Positions 1 through 7,374 of a stretch of DNA of 64,000 nucleotides are shown piece by piece (within the stretch, counting starts at the first letter, position 1; the number at the start of each line of letters is the position of its first letter). The notes under the pieces were generated by a model. The model searched no databases. It worked only from the letters and a program-made list of their open reading frames with translations, and was not told the origin of the DNA. The translations under genes were made by a program, and so were the position numbers. Source of the DNA: JACDER01 sp963717765 (GTDB lineage Bacteria > Actinomycetota > Thermoleophilia > Gaiellales > Gaiellaceae); the NCBI GenBank assembly GCA_963717765.1, contig CAVQWX010000001.1, forward strand, positions 186,001 through 250,000, written 5' to 3'.

Positions 1-1
1 G

Positions 2-1327
2 TTCTGGCTGCTGCCGATCGCCGGGTTCATGATGCTGTCCTCGTTCCTCGTACCGGGAGGGCCGTTCGCGGCGGGGTGGACGAACTACGCGACGCTGTCC
101 ATCCACCAGCCCCTTGGGAACGTGTTCTTCTCGATGGGCGTCCAGTGGGCCGGCGCGTCATCGATCATGACCGCGCTCAACTTCCTGGTCACGATCATCA
201 CCATGCGCGCGCCGGGGATGACGTTCTGGCGCATGCCGCTGCTCGTGTGGGCGAACTTCACCACGTCGCTGCTGGTCGTCATCGCGACGCCGTTCATCGC
301 CGGATCGCAGTTCTTCGTCATGTTCGACCGGGTCATGCACACGCACTTCTTCGACCCGTCGGCCGGCGGCTACGTCCTCGGCTACCAGCACATCTTCTGG
401 TTCTACTCGCACCCGGCCGTCTACATCATGATGCTGCCCGGCTTCGGCATCGCCTCGGAGGTGATCTCCGTCATGGCACGGAAGCCGATATTCGGGTACC
501 GCCTCATGGCGTTATCGCTCATGGCGATCCTCATCCTCGGCTTCTCCGTGTGGGCTCACCACATGTTCGTCTCGGGCATGGCGTCGTGGCTGCGCGTGCC
601 GATGATGATCACGACGCTGTTGATCGCGATTCCGACCGGGATCAAGGTCTTCTCCTGGTTAGCGACCTTATGGGAGGGGAGGATCAACTTCTCCACGCCG
701 ATGCTGTGGGCGCTCGGCTTCGTCTCCATGTTCGTGATCGGCGGGCTGTCCGGGATCTATCTCGGCTCCGTGCCCATCGATATTCACGTCTCCGACACGT
801 ACTTCGTCGTTGCGCACATCCACTACGTGCTGCTCGGGGGGTCGCTGTTCACGGTCTTCGCGGGGATCTACTACTGGTTCCCGAAAATGACCGGCCGCAT
901 GTACAACGAGCGGCTCGGCAAGCTCCATTTCTGGCTCACGTTCGTCGGGTTCAACGCGACGTTCTTCCCGATGCACTGGCTAGGGCTGCAGGGGATGCCC
1001 CGGCGCGTGGCCGACTACGCGCCGCGCTTCGGCGACCTCAACTTCGTCATCTCGATTGCGTCGTTCTTCCTGGGCGCGTCGTTCCTCATCTTCGTCTACA
1101 ACATGATCGTCTCGTGGGCGCGCGGGCCGATCGCCGAGGCGAACCCGTGGAGGGCGCTGACGCTCGAGTGGCAGGTCTCCTCGCCGCCGCCGGTCTTCAA
1201 CTTCGACGAGATCCCGCAGGTCGTCGGCGCGCCGTACGAGTACGGCGTGGTAGGCGCACGGCACGCGGTCTTCAACGGGGATCGACCGGGCGTCGAGGCC
1301 GGCGAGCTGGAAAAGGTCGGACACTGA
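2..1327 (+). CDS. ctaD: Cytochrome c oxidase subunit I (5'-truncated by window edge), A2-type
   Basis: Catalytic subunit of a haem-copper terminal oxidase in the cytoplasmic membrane, reducing O2 to water while pumping protons. The reading frame is open from base 2, so the true start lies upstream. Visible motifs: YSHPAVY (Cu_B His and the cross-linked Tyr), WAHHMF (two more Cu_B His), the IPTGIKVFSW K-channel segment, and VAHIHYV with the haem a3 and haem a ligands. The YS in place of Glu before HPxVY is the hallmark of A2-type oxidases (Thermus-like) rather than mitochondrial A1 enzymes. Multiple membrane helices follow. It is the first gene seen of an operon that continues with ctaE. Family assignment is secure; how much is missing upstream is unknown. 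Confidence 0.97.
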   Translation, partial: FWLLPIAGFMMLSSFLVPGGPFAAGWTNYATLSIHQPLGNVFFSMGVQWAGASSIMTALNFLVTIITMRAPGMTFWRMPLLVWANFTTSLLVVIATPFIAGSQFFVMFDRVMHTHFFDPSAGGYVLGYQHIFWFYSHPAVYIMMLPGFGIASEVISVMARKPIFGYRLMALSLMAILILGFSVWAHHMFVSGMASWLRVPMMITTLLIAIPTGIKVFSWLATLWEGRINFSTPMLWALGFVSMFVIGGLSGIYLGSVPIDIHVSDTYFVVAHIHYVLLGGSLFTVFAGIYYWFPKMTGRMYNERLGKLHFWLTFVGFNATFFPMHWLGLQGMPRRVADYAPRFGDLNFVISIASFFLGASFLIFVYNMIVSWARGPIAEANPWRALTLEWQVSSPPPVFNFDEIPQVVGAPYEYGVVGARHAVFNGDRPGVEAGELEKVGH

Positions 1328-1328
1328 C

Positions 1329-2162
1329 GTGCGCCACGTCCTGGTCGTAGCCAACGAGACGGTCGCGGGTGAGAGCCTGATCAAGGCGCTGCGCGAGCAA
1401 GCCGAGGCCGGGCCGGTCCGCGTCACGGTCGTCTGCCCCATCAGCCAGCCGCGGCACGGCACGGTCGTCTACGAGGACACACGCCGCGCATCGGCCCGCC
1501 GCCGGCTCGACCAGACGCTCGCGATCCTGCGCGACGCCGGGATCTCCGCGCACGGCCTCGTCGTCGACACCGATCCCGTAAACGCGGTGCGGGACGCTCT
1601 GGCGCAGGACCAGGTCGACGAGATCGTCCTCTCGACCCATACGGAGCAGCGTTCCGGATGGATGCGCCGCGACGTGATCGACGCCGTTCTCAAGGTCGCG
1701 GGCTCGATCCCGGTCGAGCACGTGGTCGTGGACCTCGAGCACGAGGGTGAGGAGTCCAACGTCCTCGTCATCGCGAACGAGACGGTGCTCGGGAGGCCGC
1801 TGCTCGATCGAATTCGCGCGCGGGCGCGGCTCTCGCCGTCCAGCTTCCTGATCGTCTGCCCGCAGAGCGATCCAACCCAGTCGGAGCATCCGGAGGCGGA
1901 GCGGCGGCTGCGACGAGCGCTGGCCGTGCTGCGCGGCGAGGGCCTGGACGTGCACGGCCAGATCGCGCACCCCGACCCGTATATCGCTGTCATGCATGCG
2001 GTGCACGACGAGCGGGTGGACGAGATCGTGATCTCGACCTTCGCCGGCGAGCGCTCCGGCTGGTTGCGCCGCGATCTCGTCGACCGCGTGAAGAAGGACA
2101 CCGGGCTCCCGGTCGAGCACATCGAGACGCCGGACGAGGAGCTCGCGGGGGTGGAGGCCTAG
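1329..2162 (+). CDS. Tandem Usp-like (universal-stress-like) domain protein in the oxidase operon
   Basis: A soluble 277-residue protein without signal or membrane segment, starting with GTG one base after ctaD ends. It is two copies of one module: each begins with a strand of the type VLVxANETV, continues through a DxxL-rich helix, has a DP...AV...DEIVxST segment and closes near HVVVDLEH. The order of strands and helices resembles a Usp/Rossmann-like alpha/beta fold, but the typical GxGxxG ATP loop of UspA is not evident, so nucleotide binding is not shown. A third copy of the module is fused to membrane helices two genes downstream. Placement between ctaD and ctaE suggests a role in oxidase assembly, stability or sensing; that is inference only. 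Confidence 0.8.
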   Translation: MRHVLVVANETVAGESLIKALREQAEAGPVRVTVVCPISQPRHGTVVYEDTRRASARRRLDQTLAILRDAGISAHGLVVDTDPVNAVRDALAQDQVDEIVLSTHTEQRSGWMRRDVIDAVLKVAGSIPVEHVVVDLEHEGEESNVLVIANETVLGRPLLDRIRARARLSPSSFLIVCPQSDPTQSEHPEAERRLRRALAVLRGEGLDVHGQIAHPDPYIAVMHAVHDERVDEIVISTFAGERSGWLRRDLVDRVKKDTGLPVEHIETPDEELAGVEA

Positions 2163-2776
2163 TGGAAGCGCACGCCGCGCCGGCGCCCCACGACCACGGT
2201 CACGCCGAGCATCCGCCGATCGCGAACGTCTCCTCGCGGGTGGATGCGCGCGTGCTCGGAATGCTCCTCTTCATCGCTTCGGAGATCATGCTGTTCGGGT
2301 CGTTTTTCACGGCCTACTTCTTCATCCGCGTGTCGGGAAGCGATCCCTGGCCGCTTCCGCCGTTCCACCTTCCCGTGTTCGTCGCGGGCGTCAACACGGC
2401 GATCCTGGTGACGTCGAGCTTCACGATGCACTGGGCGCTGCAGTCGATCAAGCGGGGTAATCGCGCCGGCCTGCAGGCGGGGCTCGTCCTCACGTTCTTC
2501 ATGGGCCTCACGTTCCTGCTGACCCAGGCGACCGAGTACGCGCGGGTTGGGTTTGCGCCGCACGACGGCGCCTTCGGGACGATCTTCTACTGCCTCACGG
2601 GGCTCCACGGAGCGCACGTGTTCGTCGGCCTCACCATCTTGCTCTTCATGACCATCCGCGCCTTCCGCGGACACTTCTCGCCCGAGCACCATCACGGGGT
2701 CGAGATCGGCGGGATCTACTGGCATTTCGTCGACGTCATGTGGATCGTCGTCTACTCGACGATCTACATCCTCTAG
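2162..2776 (+). CDS. ctaE: Cytochrome c oxidase subunit III
   Basis: Membrane subunit III of the haem-copper oxidase, supporting the stability of subunit I during turnover. 204 residues starting at GTG, overlapping the previous stop by one base. It begins with a His-rich cytoplasmic stretch, then shows about five membrane helices with the family motif SEIMLFGSFFTAYFF, a TEY segment, a GLHGAHVFVGL motif and the closing YWHFVDVMWIVVY. The length fits short five-helix bacterial CtaE proteins. Four bases separate it from the next gene, so it is translated as part of the same operon. Family assignment is secure. Confidence 0.95.
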   Translation: MEAHAAPAPHDHGHAEHPPIANVSSRVDARVLGMLLFIASEIMLFGSFFTAYFFIRVSGSDPWPLPPFHLPVFVAGVNTAILVTSSFTMHWALQSIKRGNRAGLQAGLVLTFFMGLTFLLTQATEYARVGFAPHDGAFGTIFYCLTGLHGAHVFVGLTILLFMTIRAFRGHFSPEHHHGVEIGGIYWHFVDVMWIVVYSTIYIL

Positions 2777-2780
2777 AGCG

Positions 2781-3434
2781 ATGCGGAATCCTCTTCGTTC
2801 CGAGGCCGAGGCGTACCGCTTCCTGCTCGGGACGATCGTCTACTTCGGCCTCATCGTGCTCGCTGCGGTCGTCGGAGGGACGTGGTGGGGCGTAGGCGTT
2901 TTCGCGGTGCTGACGGCTCTCGCGCTGATCTGGTTCTTCCAGCGCGATTCGCTCCCGCCGGCGCCGAAGACCGGGCCGCGCCAGGAGAGCGCGGTGGACG
3001 AGACGCGCATCCTGGTCGTCGCGAACGAGACGGTCGGCGGGCGGAAGCTGCGCGAGCTGATCCGGGAGAAGTCCGAAGGCGTGCGTGAAGAGGTGCTCGT
3101 CGTTTCTCCCGCGTTGAATTCGCCCCTGCGCACGTGGACGTCGGACGAGGATGGGGCGCGCGCGGCCGCGCAGGCGCGGCTGGACGAGAGCCTCGGGCGG
3201 TTACGGGCAGCGGGGATCAATGCGCGCGGTGAGGTCGGCGACGGCGATCCGCTGCAGGCGATCGAGGACGCGTTGCGGACGTTCGGGGCGGACGAGGTGA
3301 TCGTGTCGACGCATCCGGAGGGCCGCTCGAACTGGCTCGAGCGGGGGGTCGTCGCCGGCGCACGCGAGCGCTTCACGGTGCGGATCACGCACGTCGTGGT
3401 CGACCTGGACCGCGAGAGCGAGGACGTCCGCTAG
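2781..3434 (+). CDS. Two-helix membrane subunit fused to a Usp-like domain (oxidase-associated)
   Basis: 217 residues. Residues 1-60 have two closely spaced hydrophobic helices (FLLGTIVYFGLIVLAAVVGG and WGVGVFAVLTALALIWFF), resembling the small subunit IV found in actinobacterial oxidase operons. After a Pro-rich linker, residues 75-215 form a single copy of the module seen duplicated in the gene at 1329: ILVVANETVGG, a DGDP segment, DEVIVSTHPEGRSNW and a closing HVVVDLD. The protein would place the Usp-like domain on the cytoplasmic face next to the oxidase. No second membrane anchor or secretion signal is seen. Start ATG lies four bases after ctaE. Subunit-IV identity is inference from position and topology. 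Confidence 0.75.
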   Translation: MRNPLRSEAEAYRFLLGTIVYFGLIVLAAVVGGTWWGVGVFAVLTALALIWFFQRDSLPPAPKTGPRQESAVDETRILVVANETVGGRKLRELIREKSEGVREEVLVVSPALNSPLRTWTSDEDGARAAAQARLDESLGRLRAAGINARGEVGDGDPLQAIEDALRTFGADEVIVSTHPEGRSNWLERGVVAGARERFTVRITHVVVDLDRESEDVR

Positions 3435-3460
3435 CAGAACCCGCGACCCCATACAAAACC

Positions 3461-3494
3461 GGGGTCAGACCCCTTGTACGGCGGGGACGCGTCC
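3461..3494. repeat. REP-like palindromic element, upstream side of the RAYT gene
   Basis: Two adjacent palindromes. GGGGTC-A-GACCCC occupies 3461-3473, and the perfect palindrome GGACGCGTCC lies at 3485-3494. The first matches the centres of palindromes at 4146, 13364 and 57354 (A or T at the axis); the second has near relatives at 13356 and 57279. It lies between the oxidase operon and the end of the REP-associated transposase gene. Confidence 0.75.
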
Positions 3495-3501
3495 GGAGGG
3501 G

Positions 3502-4071
3502 TCAGGCAGCCTCCTTGGAGGGCGTGCCATCGACGAAGCGGCGCAGCTGACCGAGTGCTTGTTCCGAGGATTTTGAAAACAGGAGCAGCGTTCGCTCGCT
3601 CGTCAGGAACGGTGGGTTTCGTATGAGCCCAAGGGTGGCGCGGTAGCTGCTCCAACGCCACTGATCAGGCTCGTCACACAGCCCGGCTGCCACGGGATTT
3701 CGCGTGATGTATCTGTACTCCGATAGGAAGTGCCCGTCGCCTTCGACGACGACGTCCCCGTAGCGGCTCCTGAACAGATGGCCCCTGACTCCATGGCGCC
3801 TGTTGAAGTACTCGGCGTGGCGGCTGTTCAGCGCCTGCATACCTGCGGCAATGTTGGGTTCGGGCGTTGTCAGGAGGAGGTGGTAGTGCGTTGTCATCTC
3901 GCAGAAGGAGTGGCAGATCCAGCCGAATGCGTGGACGGTCTCTCCGAGGAGTCGCAAGAACTCGATCCGGTCGAAATCATCGCGATAGAGCCGCTCTTCA
4001 CGGACCGCCTTGGCGAAGATGTGATAGGTCAGTCCGGCCTCTTGCCGACGCGGTTGTCGCGGCATGCACAA
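3502..4071 (-). CDS. REP-associated tyrosine transposase (RAYT, Y1/HUH family)
   Basis: Single-strand DNA transposase/nuclease of the IS200-related Y1 family. 189 residues. Visible: TYHIFAKAV near the N-terminus, the HUH metal motif in THYHLLL around residue 62, GxxGHLFRSRY, and the helix YRYITRNPVAAGL that carries the catalytic Tyr in this family. The gene is single-copy in the window and lies between GGGGTC/GACCCC palindromes, the normal arrangement for RAYTs that mobilise REP sequences in trans. Codons and GC look like the neighbours. ATG 4071 could be replaced by the ATG two codons later. It appears intact and is probably a domesticated host gene. Confidence 0.9.
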   Translation of the reverse strand: MCMPRQPRRQEAGLTYHIFAKAVREERLYRDDFDRIEFLRLLGETVHAFGWICHSFCEMTTHYHLLLTTPEPNIAAGMQALNSRHAEYFNRRHGVRGHLFRSRYGDVVVEGDGHFLSEYRYITRNPVAAGLCDEPDQWRWSSYRATLGLIRNPPFLTSERTLLLFSKSSEQALGQLRRFVDGTPSKEAA

Positions 4072-4145
4072 GACGCTACGGGTGAAGGGATGGGGCCCAT
4101 GGCGACCATGACGGATTTGGCACAGGTACGCGACGGTTCTGAGAC

Positions 4146-4166
4146 AACCGGGGTCAGACCCCGGTT
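4146..4166. repeat. REP palindrome, downstream side (promoter side of the RAYT gene)
   Basis: A perfect 21-base inverted repeat: arms AACCGGGGTC and GACCCCGGTT around a central A. Longest and most regular of the four copies in the window. It sits between the 5' end of the RAYT gene and the 3' end of the dihaem cytochrome gene. Confidence 0.85.
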
Positions 4167-4179
4167 CATAGGGCGCCGT

Positions 4180-4998
4180 TTACTTGAGCGTCTTGATGTA
4201 GGCGATGAGATCGCGTGCGTCAGACTCCGCGACCTGGTGCGGTTTGATCACGCCGCTCATGATCCCCGGCTGGAAGCCCTTCACGATTTCGGCGTCTGGA
4301 TCCTCGATCGACTCGAGCAAGTAAGCCTCGTCCGCCGTGACCGCATCGCCGTTGGTCAGCTGAACCTGCGTGCCGAACAGCCCCTTGAGCGTCGGCCCCA
4401 CGCCGCTCGAGCCGTCGATGGAATGGCAACTCGCGCACCCGAGCGACGCAAAGAGCGACTTGCCCTTCGCCGCGTCCCCGCCTGACGGCGTCGGACCTGT
4501 CGTCGTGGCCTGCCCGGTCGTGGTCGGGCTCGGGGGAGGCGGGGGCGGAGGCGGCCCAGGAGGCGGAGGAGGCGGCGGAGGCGGCGGAGGTCCGGGCGGC
4601 TGAGTCATCCCGGCGACGGAGGCCACGTACGCCGAAACCGCGTCGGCGTCGGATCCCGTCACGAGATTCGCCGGCATCACGGGGAAGTCCGCGTCCCCCT
4701 CGGCGGGTGAGGGGAGGTGGATCTGGTCGCGGACGACCTGCCGGACCGTGCTTTCCTCGAACCCCTGCTGGCGTGACGGGCCGAAGGCAGCATCGAGGTC
4801 CGGGCCGACTCTCCCCGTCGTTCCGGCGTCGGCCAGCGTGTGACAGGAGCCGCACTTGCTCACGAACAGCTCTTTGCCACCGGCCACGTTCGAGCTCGTG
4901 TCGACGCCGCCGGTGCCGCAACCAGCTGCCGCTAGTACCGCGCCGAGCATCGCCGCAGCAGCCGCGGCTCGGCTACGCGGGAGCTTCTTCGGAGTCAA
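4180..4998 (-). CDS. Dihaem c-type cytochrome lipoprotein with poly-proline linker
   Basis: Exported electron carrier with two covalently bound haems. 272 residues: basic N-region, lipobox AAAGC (Cys27), first haem site CGSCH (49-53), a linker of two proline runs (about 134-158), then a second haem site CASCH (188-192). The second domain continues GLFGTQVQLTNGD, DEAYLLESIEDP and a PGIMSG methionine region, like the cytochrome c domain often fused to cytochrome oxidase subunit II. It probably delivers electrons to the oxidase encoded at 1-3.4 kb; that link is inference. The start overlaps the end of the upstream STAS gene by 26 bases; the start at residue 17 would remove the basic N-region, so ATG 4998 is preferred. 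Confidence 0.88.
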   Translation of the reverse strand: MTPKKLPRSRAAAAAAMLGAVLAAAGCGTGGVDTSSNVAGGKELFVSKCGSCHTLADAGTTGRVGPDLDAAFGPSRQQGFEESTVRQVVRDQIHLPSPAEGDADFPVMPANLVTGSDADAVSAYVASVAGMTQPPGPPPPPPPPPPPGPPPPPPPPSPTTTGQATTTGPTPSGGDAAKGKSLFASLGCASCHSIDGSSGVGPTLKGLFGTQVQLTNGDAVTADEAYLLESIEDPDAEIVKGFQPGIMSGVIKPHQVAESDARDLIAYIKTLK

Positions 4999-5335
4999 GC
5001 CTCTCGAGGGCCTCGGCGCGGGTCGGATAGATCGTGAAAACGCGGTCGAGACCGGTGATCTCGAAGATCTTCGTGATGTTGCGGTCGCTGCAGACGATCG
5101 AGAGCGTCCCGCCCTTCTCCCTCAGCCGCTTGACTCCGCTGACCAGGACGCCGAGCGTCGTCGAGTCGATGAAGGTCGTGTTCGTGAAGTCGACGACCAC
5201 CTCGCTGGCGCCGTTCGCGATCAATTCGAGCATCTGGGACTTCAGCTCAGGAGCCGTGTACAGGTCCACCTCGCCTCCCAGGGCGATTACGTGTCTGTCG
5301 TCTCCGAACTGTTCGGTATCGATGCTGAAATCCAC
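4973..5335 (-). CDS. STAS-domain anti-sigma factor antagonist
   Basis: 120-residue SpoIIAA/RsbV-type protein that would bind an anti-sigma factor kinase and be switched off by phosphorylation. The core reads GEVDLYTAPEL, VVVDFTNTTFIDSTTLGVL; Ser58 in the DST motif is the conserved phospho-acceptor position, followed by the helix GVKRLREKGG and the strand LSIVCSD. No partner RsbW-type kinase or sigma factor is encoded nearby, so its regulon cannot be told. The gene begins 33 bases after the end of the TPR gene and its 3' end overlaps the cytochrome gene, so all three are likely co-transcribed. Confidence 0.92.
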   Translation of the reverse strand: MDFSIDTEQFGDDRHVIALGGEVDLYTAPELKSQMLELIANGASEVVVDFTNTTFIDSTTLGVLVSGVKRLREKGGTLSIVCSDRNITKIFEITGLDRVFTIYPTRAEALERLDSEEAPA

Positions 5336-5368
5336 TGGTCCTCCCCGAGGCCGACGGGCGCGGAGAGT

Positions 5369-6244
5369 CTATCCGGCTGCGGTGGGTTGCGACTGGGAGG
5401 CCTTCTGGATGGCCTTGATCTGCCGCCTGACCAGCGGCACGGTCGGATCGTCGGGCGCCAGCTTGATGAACTGCCGGTATGCCGCGACGGCCCTCTTCGT
5501 GTCCCCGGCGGACTGCGCCGCTTGCCCGAGGTTGAGTTGCGCGTTCGCGTCCCTCGGATCCAGGCGCACGATCCGCCTGTTGATGACCTCGGCCTGGTCG
5601 TAGTCGTCCTGCTGCTTCTGGTAGAGGTCGGTGAGCTTGGTGTTGTCCAGCTCGGACAGGTTCTGGAAGATGACGTTCGGGCCGACGACCGACTGCTTGT
5701 TCTTCTGCAGGCCGCCGCCGACGACCGTCGGGAAGGAGTTTTCCTGCGATTGCAGCTGAGCGGTGGTGATGGTGTTCTGCAGTCGCGTCCCCAGTGCCGT
5801 GTACAGCCCCGCGAGCGAGGCGAGCGCGTTGGCGTTCTTCGGCCGCAGCTTCGTATAGGTGGCGAGAGCCACGGCCGCTCCACGCAGATCGCCCTTCGTC
5901 TGCAGTGCGCTGGAGAGGTCTTGGTACGCCGCGGCATCCGTTGGGTTCTGCTTGATTCGGTCTCGCGCCTTCGTCTCGGACGGCGAGCTGCTGGAGCCGC
6001 CGTTGTTGTTGAAGATGTCGAGGAAGCCGAGGCCGCCGCCGGAGCCGACGCCGAAGACGACGAACCCGACGGCGAAAATGATCGCGAGCAACAGGAATAC
6101 CCACTTCGCCTGCCGGCGAAGCTTCGGAAAGAACATGGTCTTCTCCGCGACGCGAGTCGGAGCTGCAGACTGCGCGCGCCGACGACGGCGGGCTGCTTCC
6201 GCCTTCGTGCGCTTGCGTCGAGCTTGAGCGGCTCCGCGGGCCAT
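5369..6244 (-). CDS. Membrane-anchored TPR-repeat protein
   Basis: 291 residues. A very basic N-terminus (Arg/Lys-rich, residues 1-45) is followed by one membrane helix (about 48-70, WVFLLLAIIFAVGFVVFG), a Gly/Asn/Ser linker and TPR-like helical repeats: NPTDAAAYQDLSSALQ, GDLRGAAVALATYTKLRPKNANALASLAGLY and, at the C-terminus, DPRDANAQLNLGQAAQSAGD then KRAVAAYRQFIKLAPDDP. The TPR part should be outside the membrane and act as a protein-binding scaffold. The gene lies between adenosine deaminase (8 bases) and the STAS gene. Function beyond TPR binding is not recognisable. Confidence 0.75.
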   Translation of the reverse strand: MARGAAQARRKRTKAEAARRRRRAQSAAPTRVAEKTMFFPKLRRQAKWVFLLLAIIFAVGFVVFGVGSGGGLGFLDIFNNNGGSSSSPSETKARDRIKQNPTDAAAYQDLSSALQTKGDLRGAAVALATYTKLRPKNANALASLAGLYTALGTRLQNTITTAQLQSQENSFPTVVGGGLQKNKQSVVGPNVIFQNLSELDNTKLTDLYQKQQDDYDQAEVINRRIVRLDPRDANAQLNLGQAAQSAGDTKRAVAAYRQFIKLAPDDPTVPLVRRQIKAIQKASQSQPTAAG

Positions 6245-6252
6245 TCGGAGAC

Positions 6253-7299
6253 CTAGGGTAGCGCCTCCCAGTCGTACTCATCGCCGATCACCCGCAGCCG
6301 CGCGCGGCAGGACTCGTCGCACAGGGCGCCCTCGAGCCCCGCGCCGAAGATCTGTTTCGGGTCGAGCCCGAGCGACACGGCGGCGTCGTAATCTCCCGCG
6401 AGGTCGGTGCCGAACATGGCCGGATCATCGGTCGAGATAGAGCACACGGCGCCGGCGGCGACCAACTGTGGCAGTGGGTGCTCCTCGAGCGACGAGACCG
6501 CGCGCGTCCGCAGATTCGAGATCGGGCAGACGTCGAGGACGATCCGGCGGGAAGCGATCTCGCGCAGGAGCCCGGGATCTTCCGCGGCGCGGATTCCGTG
6601 GCGCAGTCGATCGGCTCCGAGCGCTTCGAGCGCTCCGCGCACCGACGGGGGCCCGGCCACCTCGCCTGCGTGGGGTACCGAGGCGAGTCCCAGGCCGCGC
6701 GCCAGGGTGAAGGCGGGCTCGTAGGGCTCGGGCGGATACTCGGCTTCCATTCCGCCGAGACCGACGCCAAGAACCCCGCGGTCGCGGTACTTGGCCGCGA
6801 AGCGGACGGTCGTTACCGCCTCGTCGAGCGTGAAGCCGCGGATGATGTCCGGAGTCAGCCGGATTTCGACGCCGTGGAGCTCGCGCGCCTCATCGGCTCC
6901 GTCGCAATACCCGGTGAAGATCTCGTCCCAGTCGACCCCGCGGCGTGCCCGTTCGGCGGGCGAGAAGATTCCCTCGATGTACACGGCGCCGTGAGCGGCC
7001 GCCTCGCGCGCGTAATCGACGACTACCTGGCGAAAGTCCTCGTCCCGCCGGAGCGCGTTCGTCGTGAGCACCCAGATCTCGATGAAGTGGTTGAAGTCGC
7101 GGAAGTCGTAAAGGGCCGTGAGCTCCGCCTCCGTGCTCACGGGCAGGGCATAGTCGTTCCGGTGAGCGATCTCGAGCAGGGTCGCGGGCCGGACCGTGCC
7201 TTCGAGATGGACGTGTAGCTCGATCTTCGGGTAGGTCACATCGATGTCCGATCGAGCCGCGGCGTCTGGGGCCACCAGCCTCCTCCCCACTGCGAGCAT
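6253..7299 (-). CDS. add: Adenosine deaminase
   Basis: Cytosolic zinc hydrolase converting adenosine to inosine (purine salvage). Seen: the N-terminal zinc motif HVHLEG, VYIEGIFSP, the third zinc His in SVPHAGEV followed by the proton-shuttle Glu, RLRHGIRA, CPISNLRT and the STDDPAMF zinc Asp. With ATG 7299 the protein has 348 residues; in-frame GTGs at 7275 and 7239 are alternatives, and the last, giving VTYPKIELHVHLEG, looks most like family N-termini. The frame stays open far upstream, but that part is antisense to the ABC gene and was discarded. Divergent from the ABC exporter. Confidence 0.93.
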   Translation of the reverse strand: MLAVGRRLVAPDAAARSDIDVTYPKIELHVHLEGTVRPATLLEIAHRNDYALPVSTEAELTALYDFRDFNHFIEIWVLTTNALRRDEDFRQVVVDYAREAAAHGAVYIEGIFSPAERARRGVDWDEIFTGYCDGADEARELHGVEIRLTPDIIRGFTLDEAVTTVRFAAKYRDRGVLGVGLGGMEAEYPPEPYEPAFTLARGLGLASVPHAGEVAGPPSVRGALEALGADRLRHGIRAAEDPGLLREIASRRIVLDVCPISNLRTRAVSSLEEHPLPQLVAAGAVCSISTDDPAMFGTDLAGDYDAAVSLGLDPKQIFGAGLEGALCDESCRARLRVIGDEYDWEALP

Positions 7300-7362
7300 A
7301 TCGCGGAACCCGTCCCACGTCTGTGCCTTCTTCGAACCGCTTCTCCGACGGAGCGCCGACCG

Positions 7363-7368
7363 TACACT
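7363..7368 (+). promoter_or_regulatory. Putative -10 box for a leaderless ABC transcript
   Basis: TACACT fits the actinobacterial TANNNT consensus and ends six bases before ATG 7375, the spacing expected for transcription starting at the start codon. No Shine-Dalgarno sequence precedes that ATG. Confidence 0.45.
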
Positions 7369-7374
7369 CGCCGC

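Noticed and set aside
3461..4166. REP pair plus RAYT as a composite IS element
   Set aside because: Palindromes are not terminal inverted repeats in IS sense, no target duplication is visible, and further REP copies lie elsewhere; a domesticated RAYT fits better.
4500..4605. GGC/GGA run as a microsatellite of interest
   Set aside because: It encodes the proline linker of the dihaem protein.
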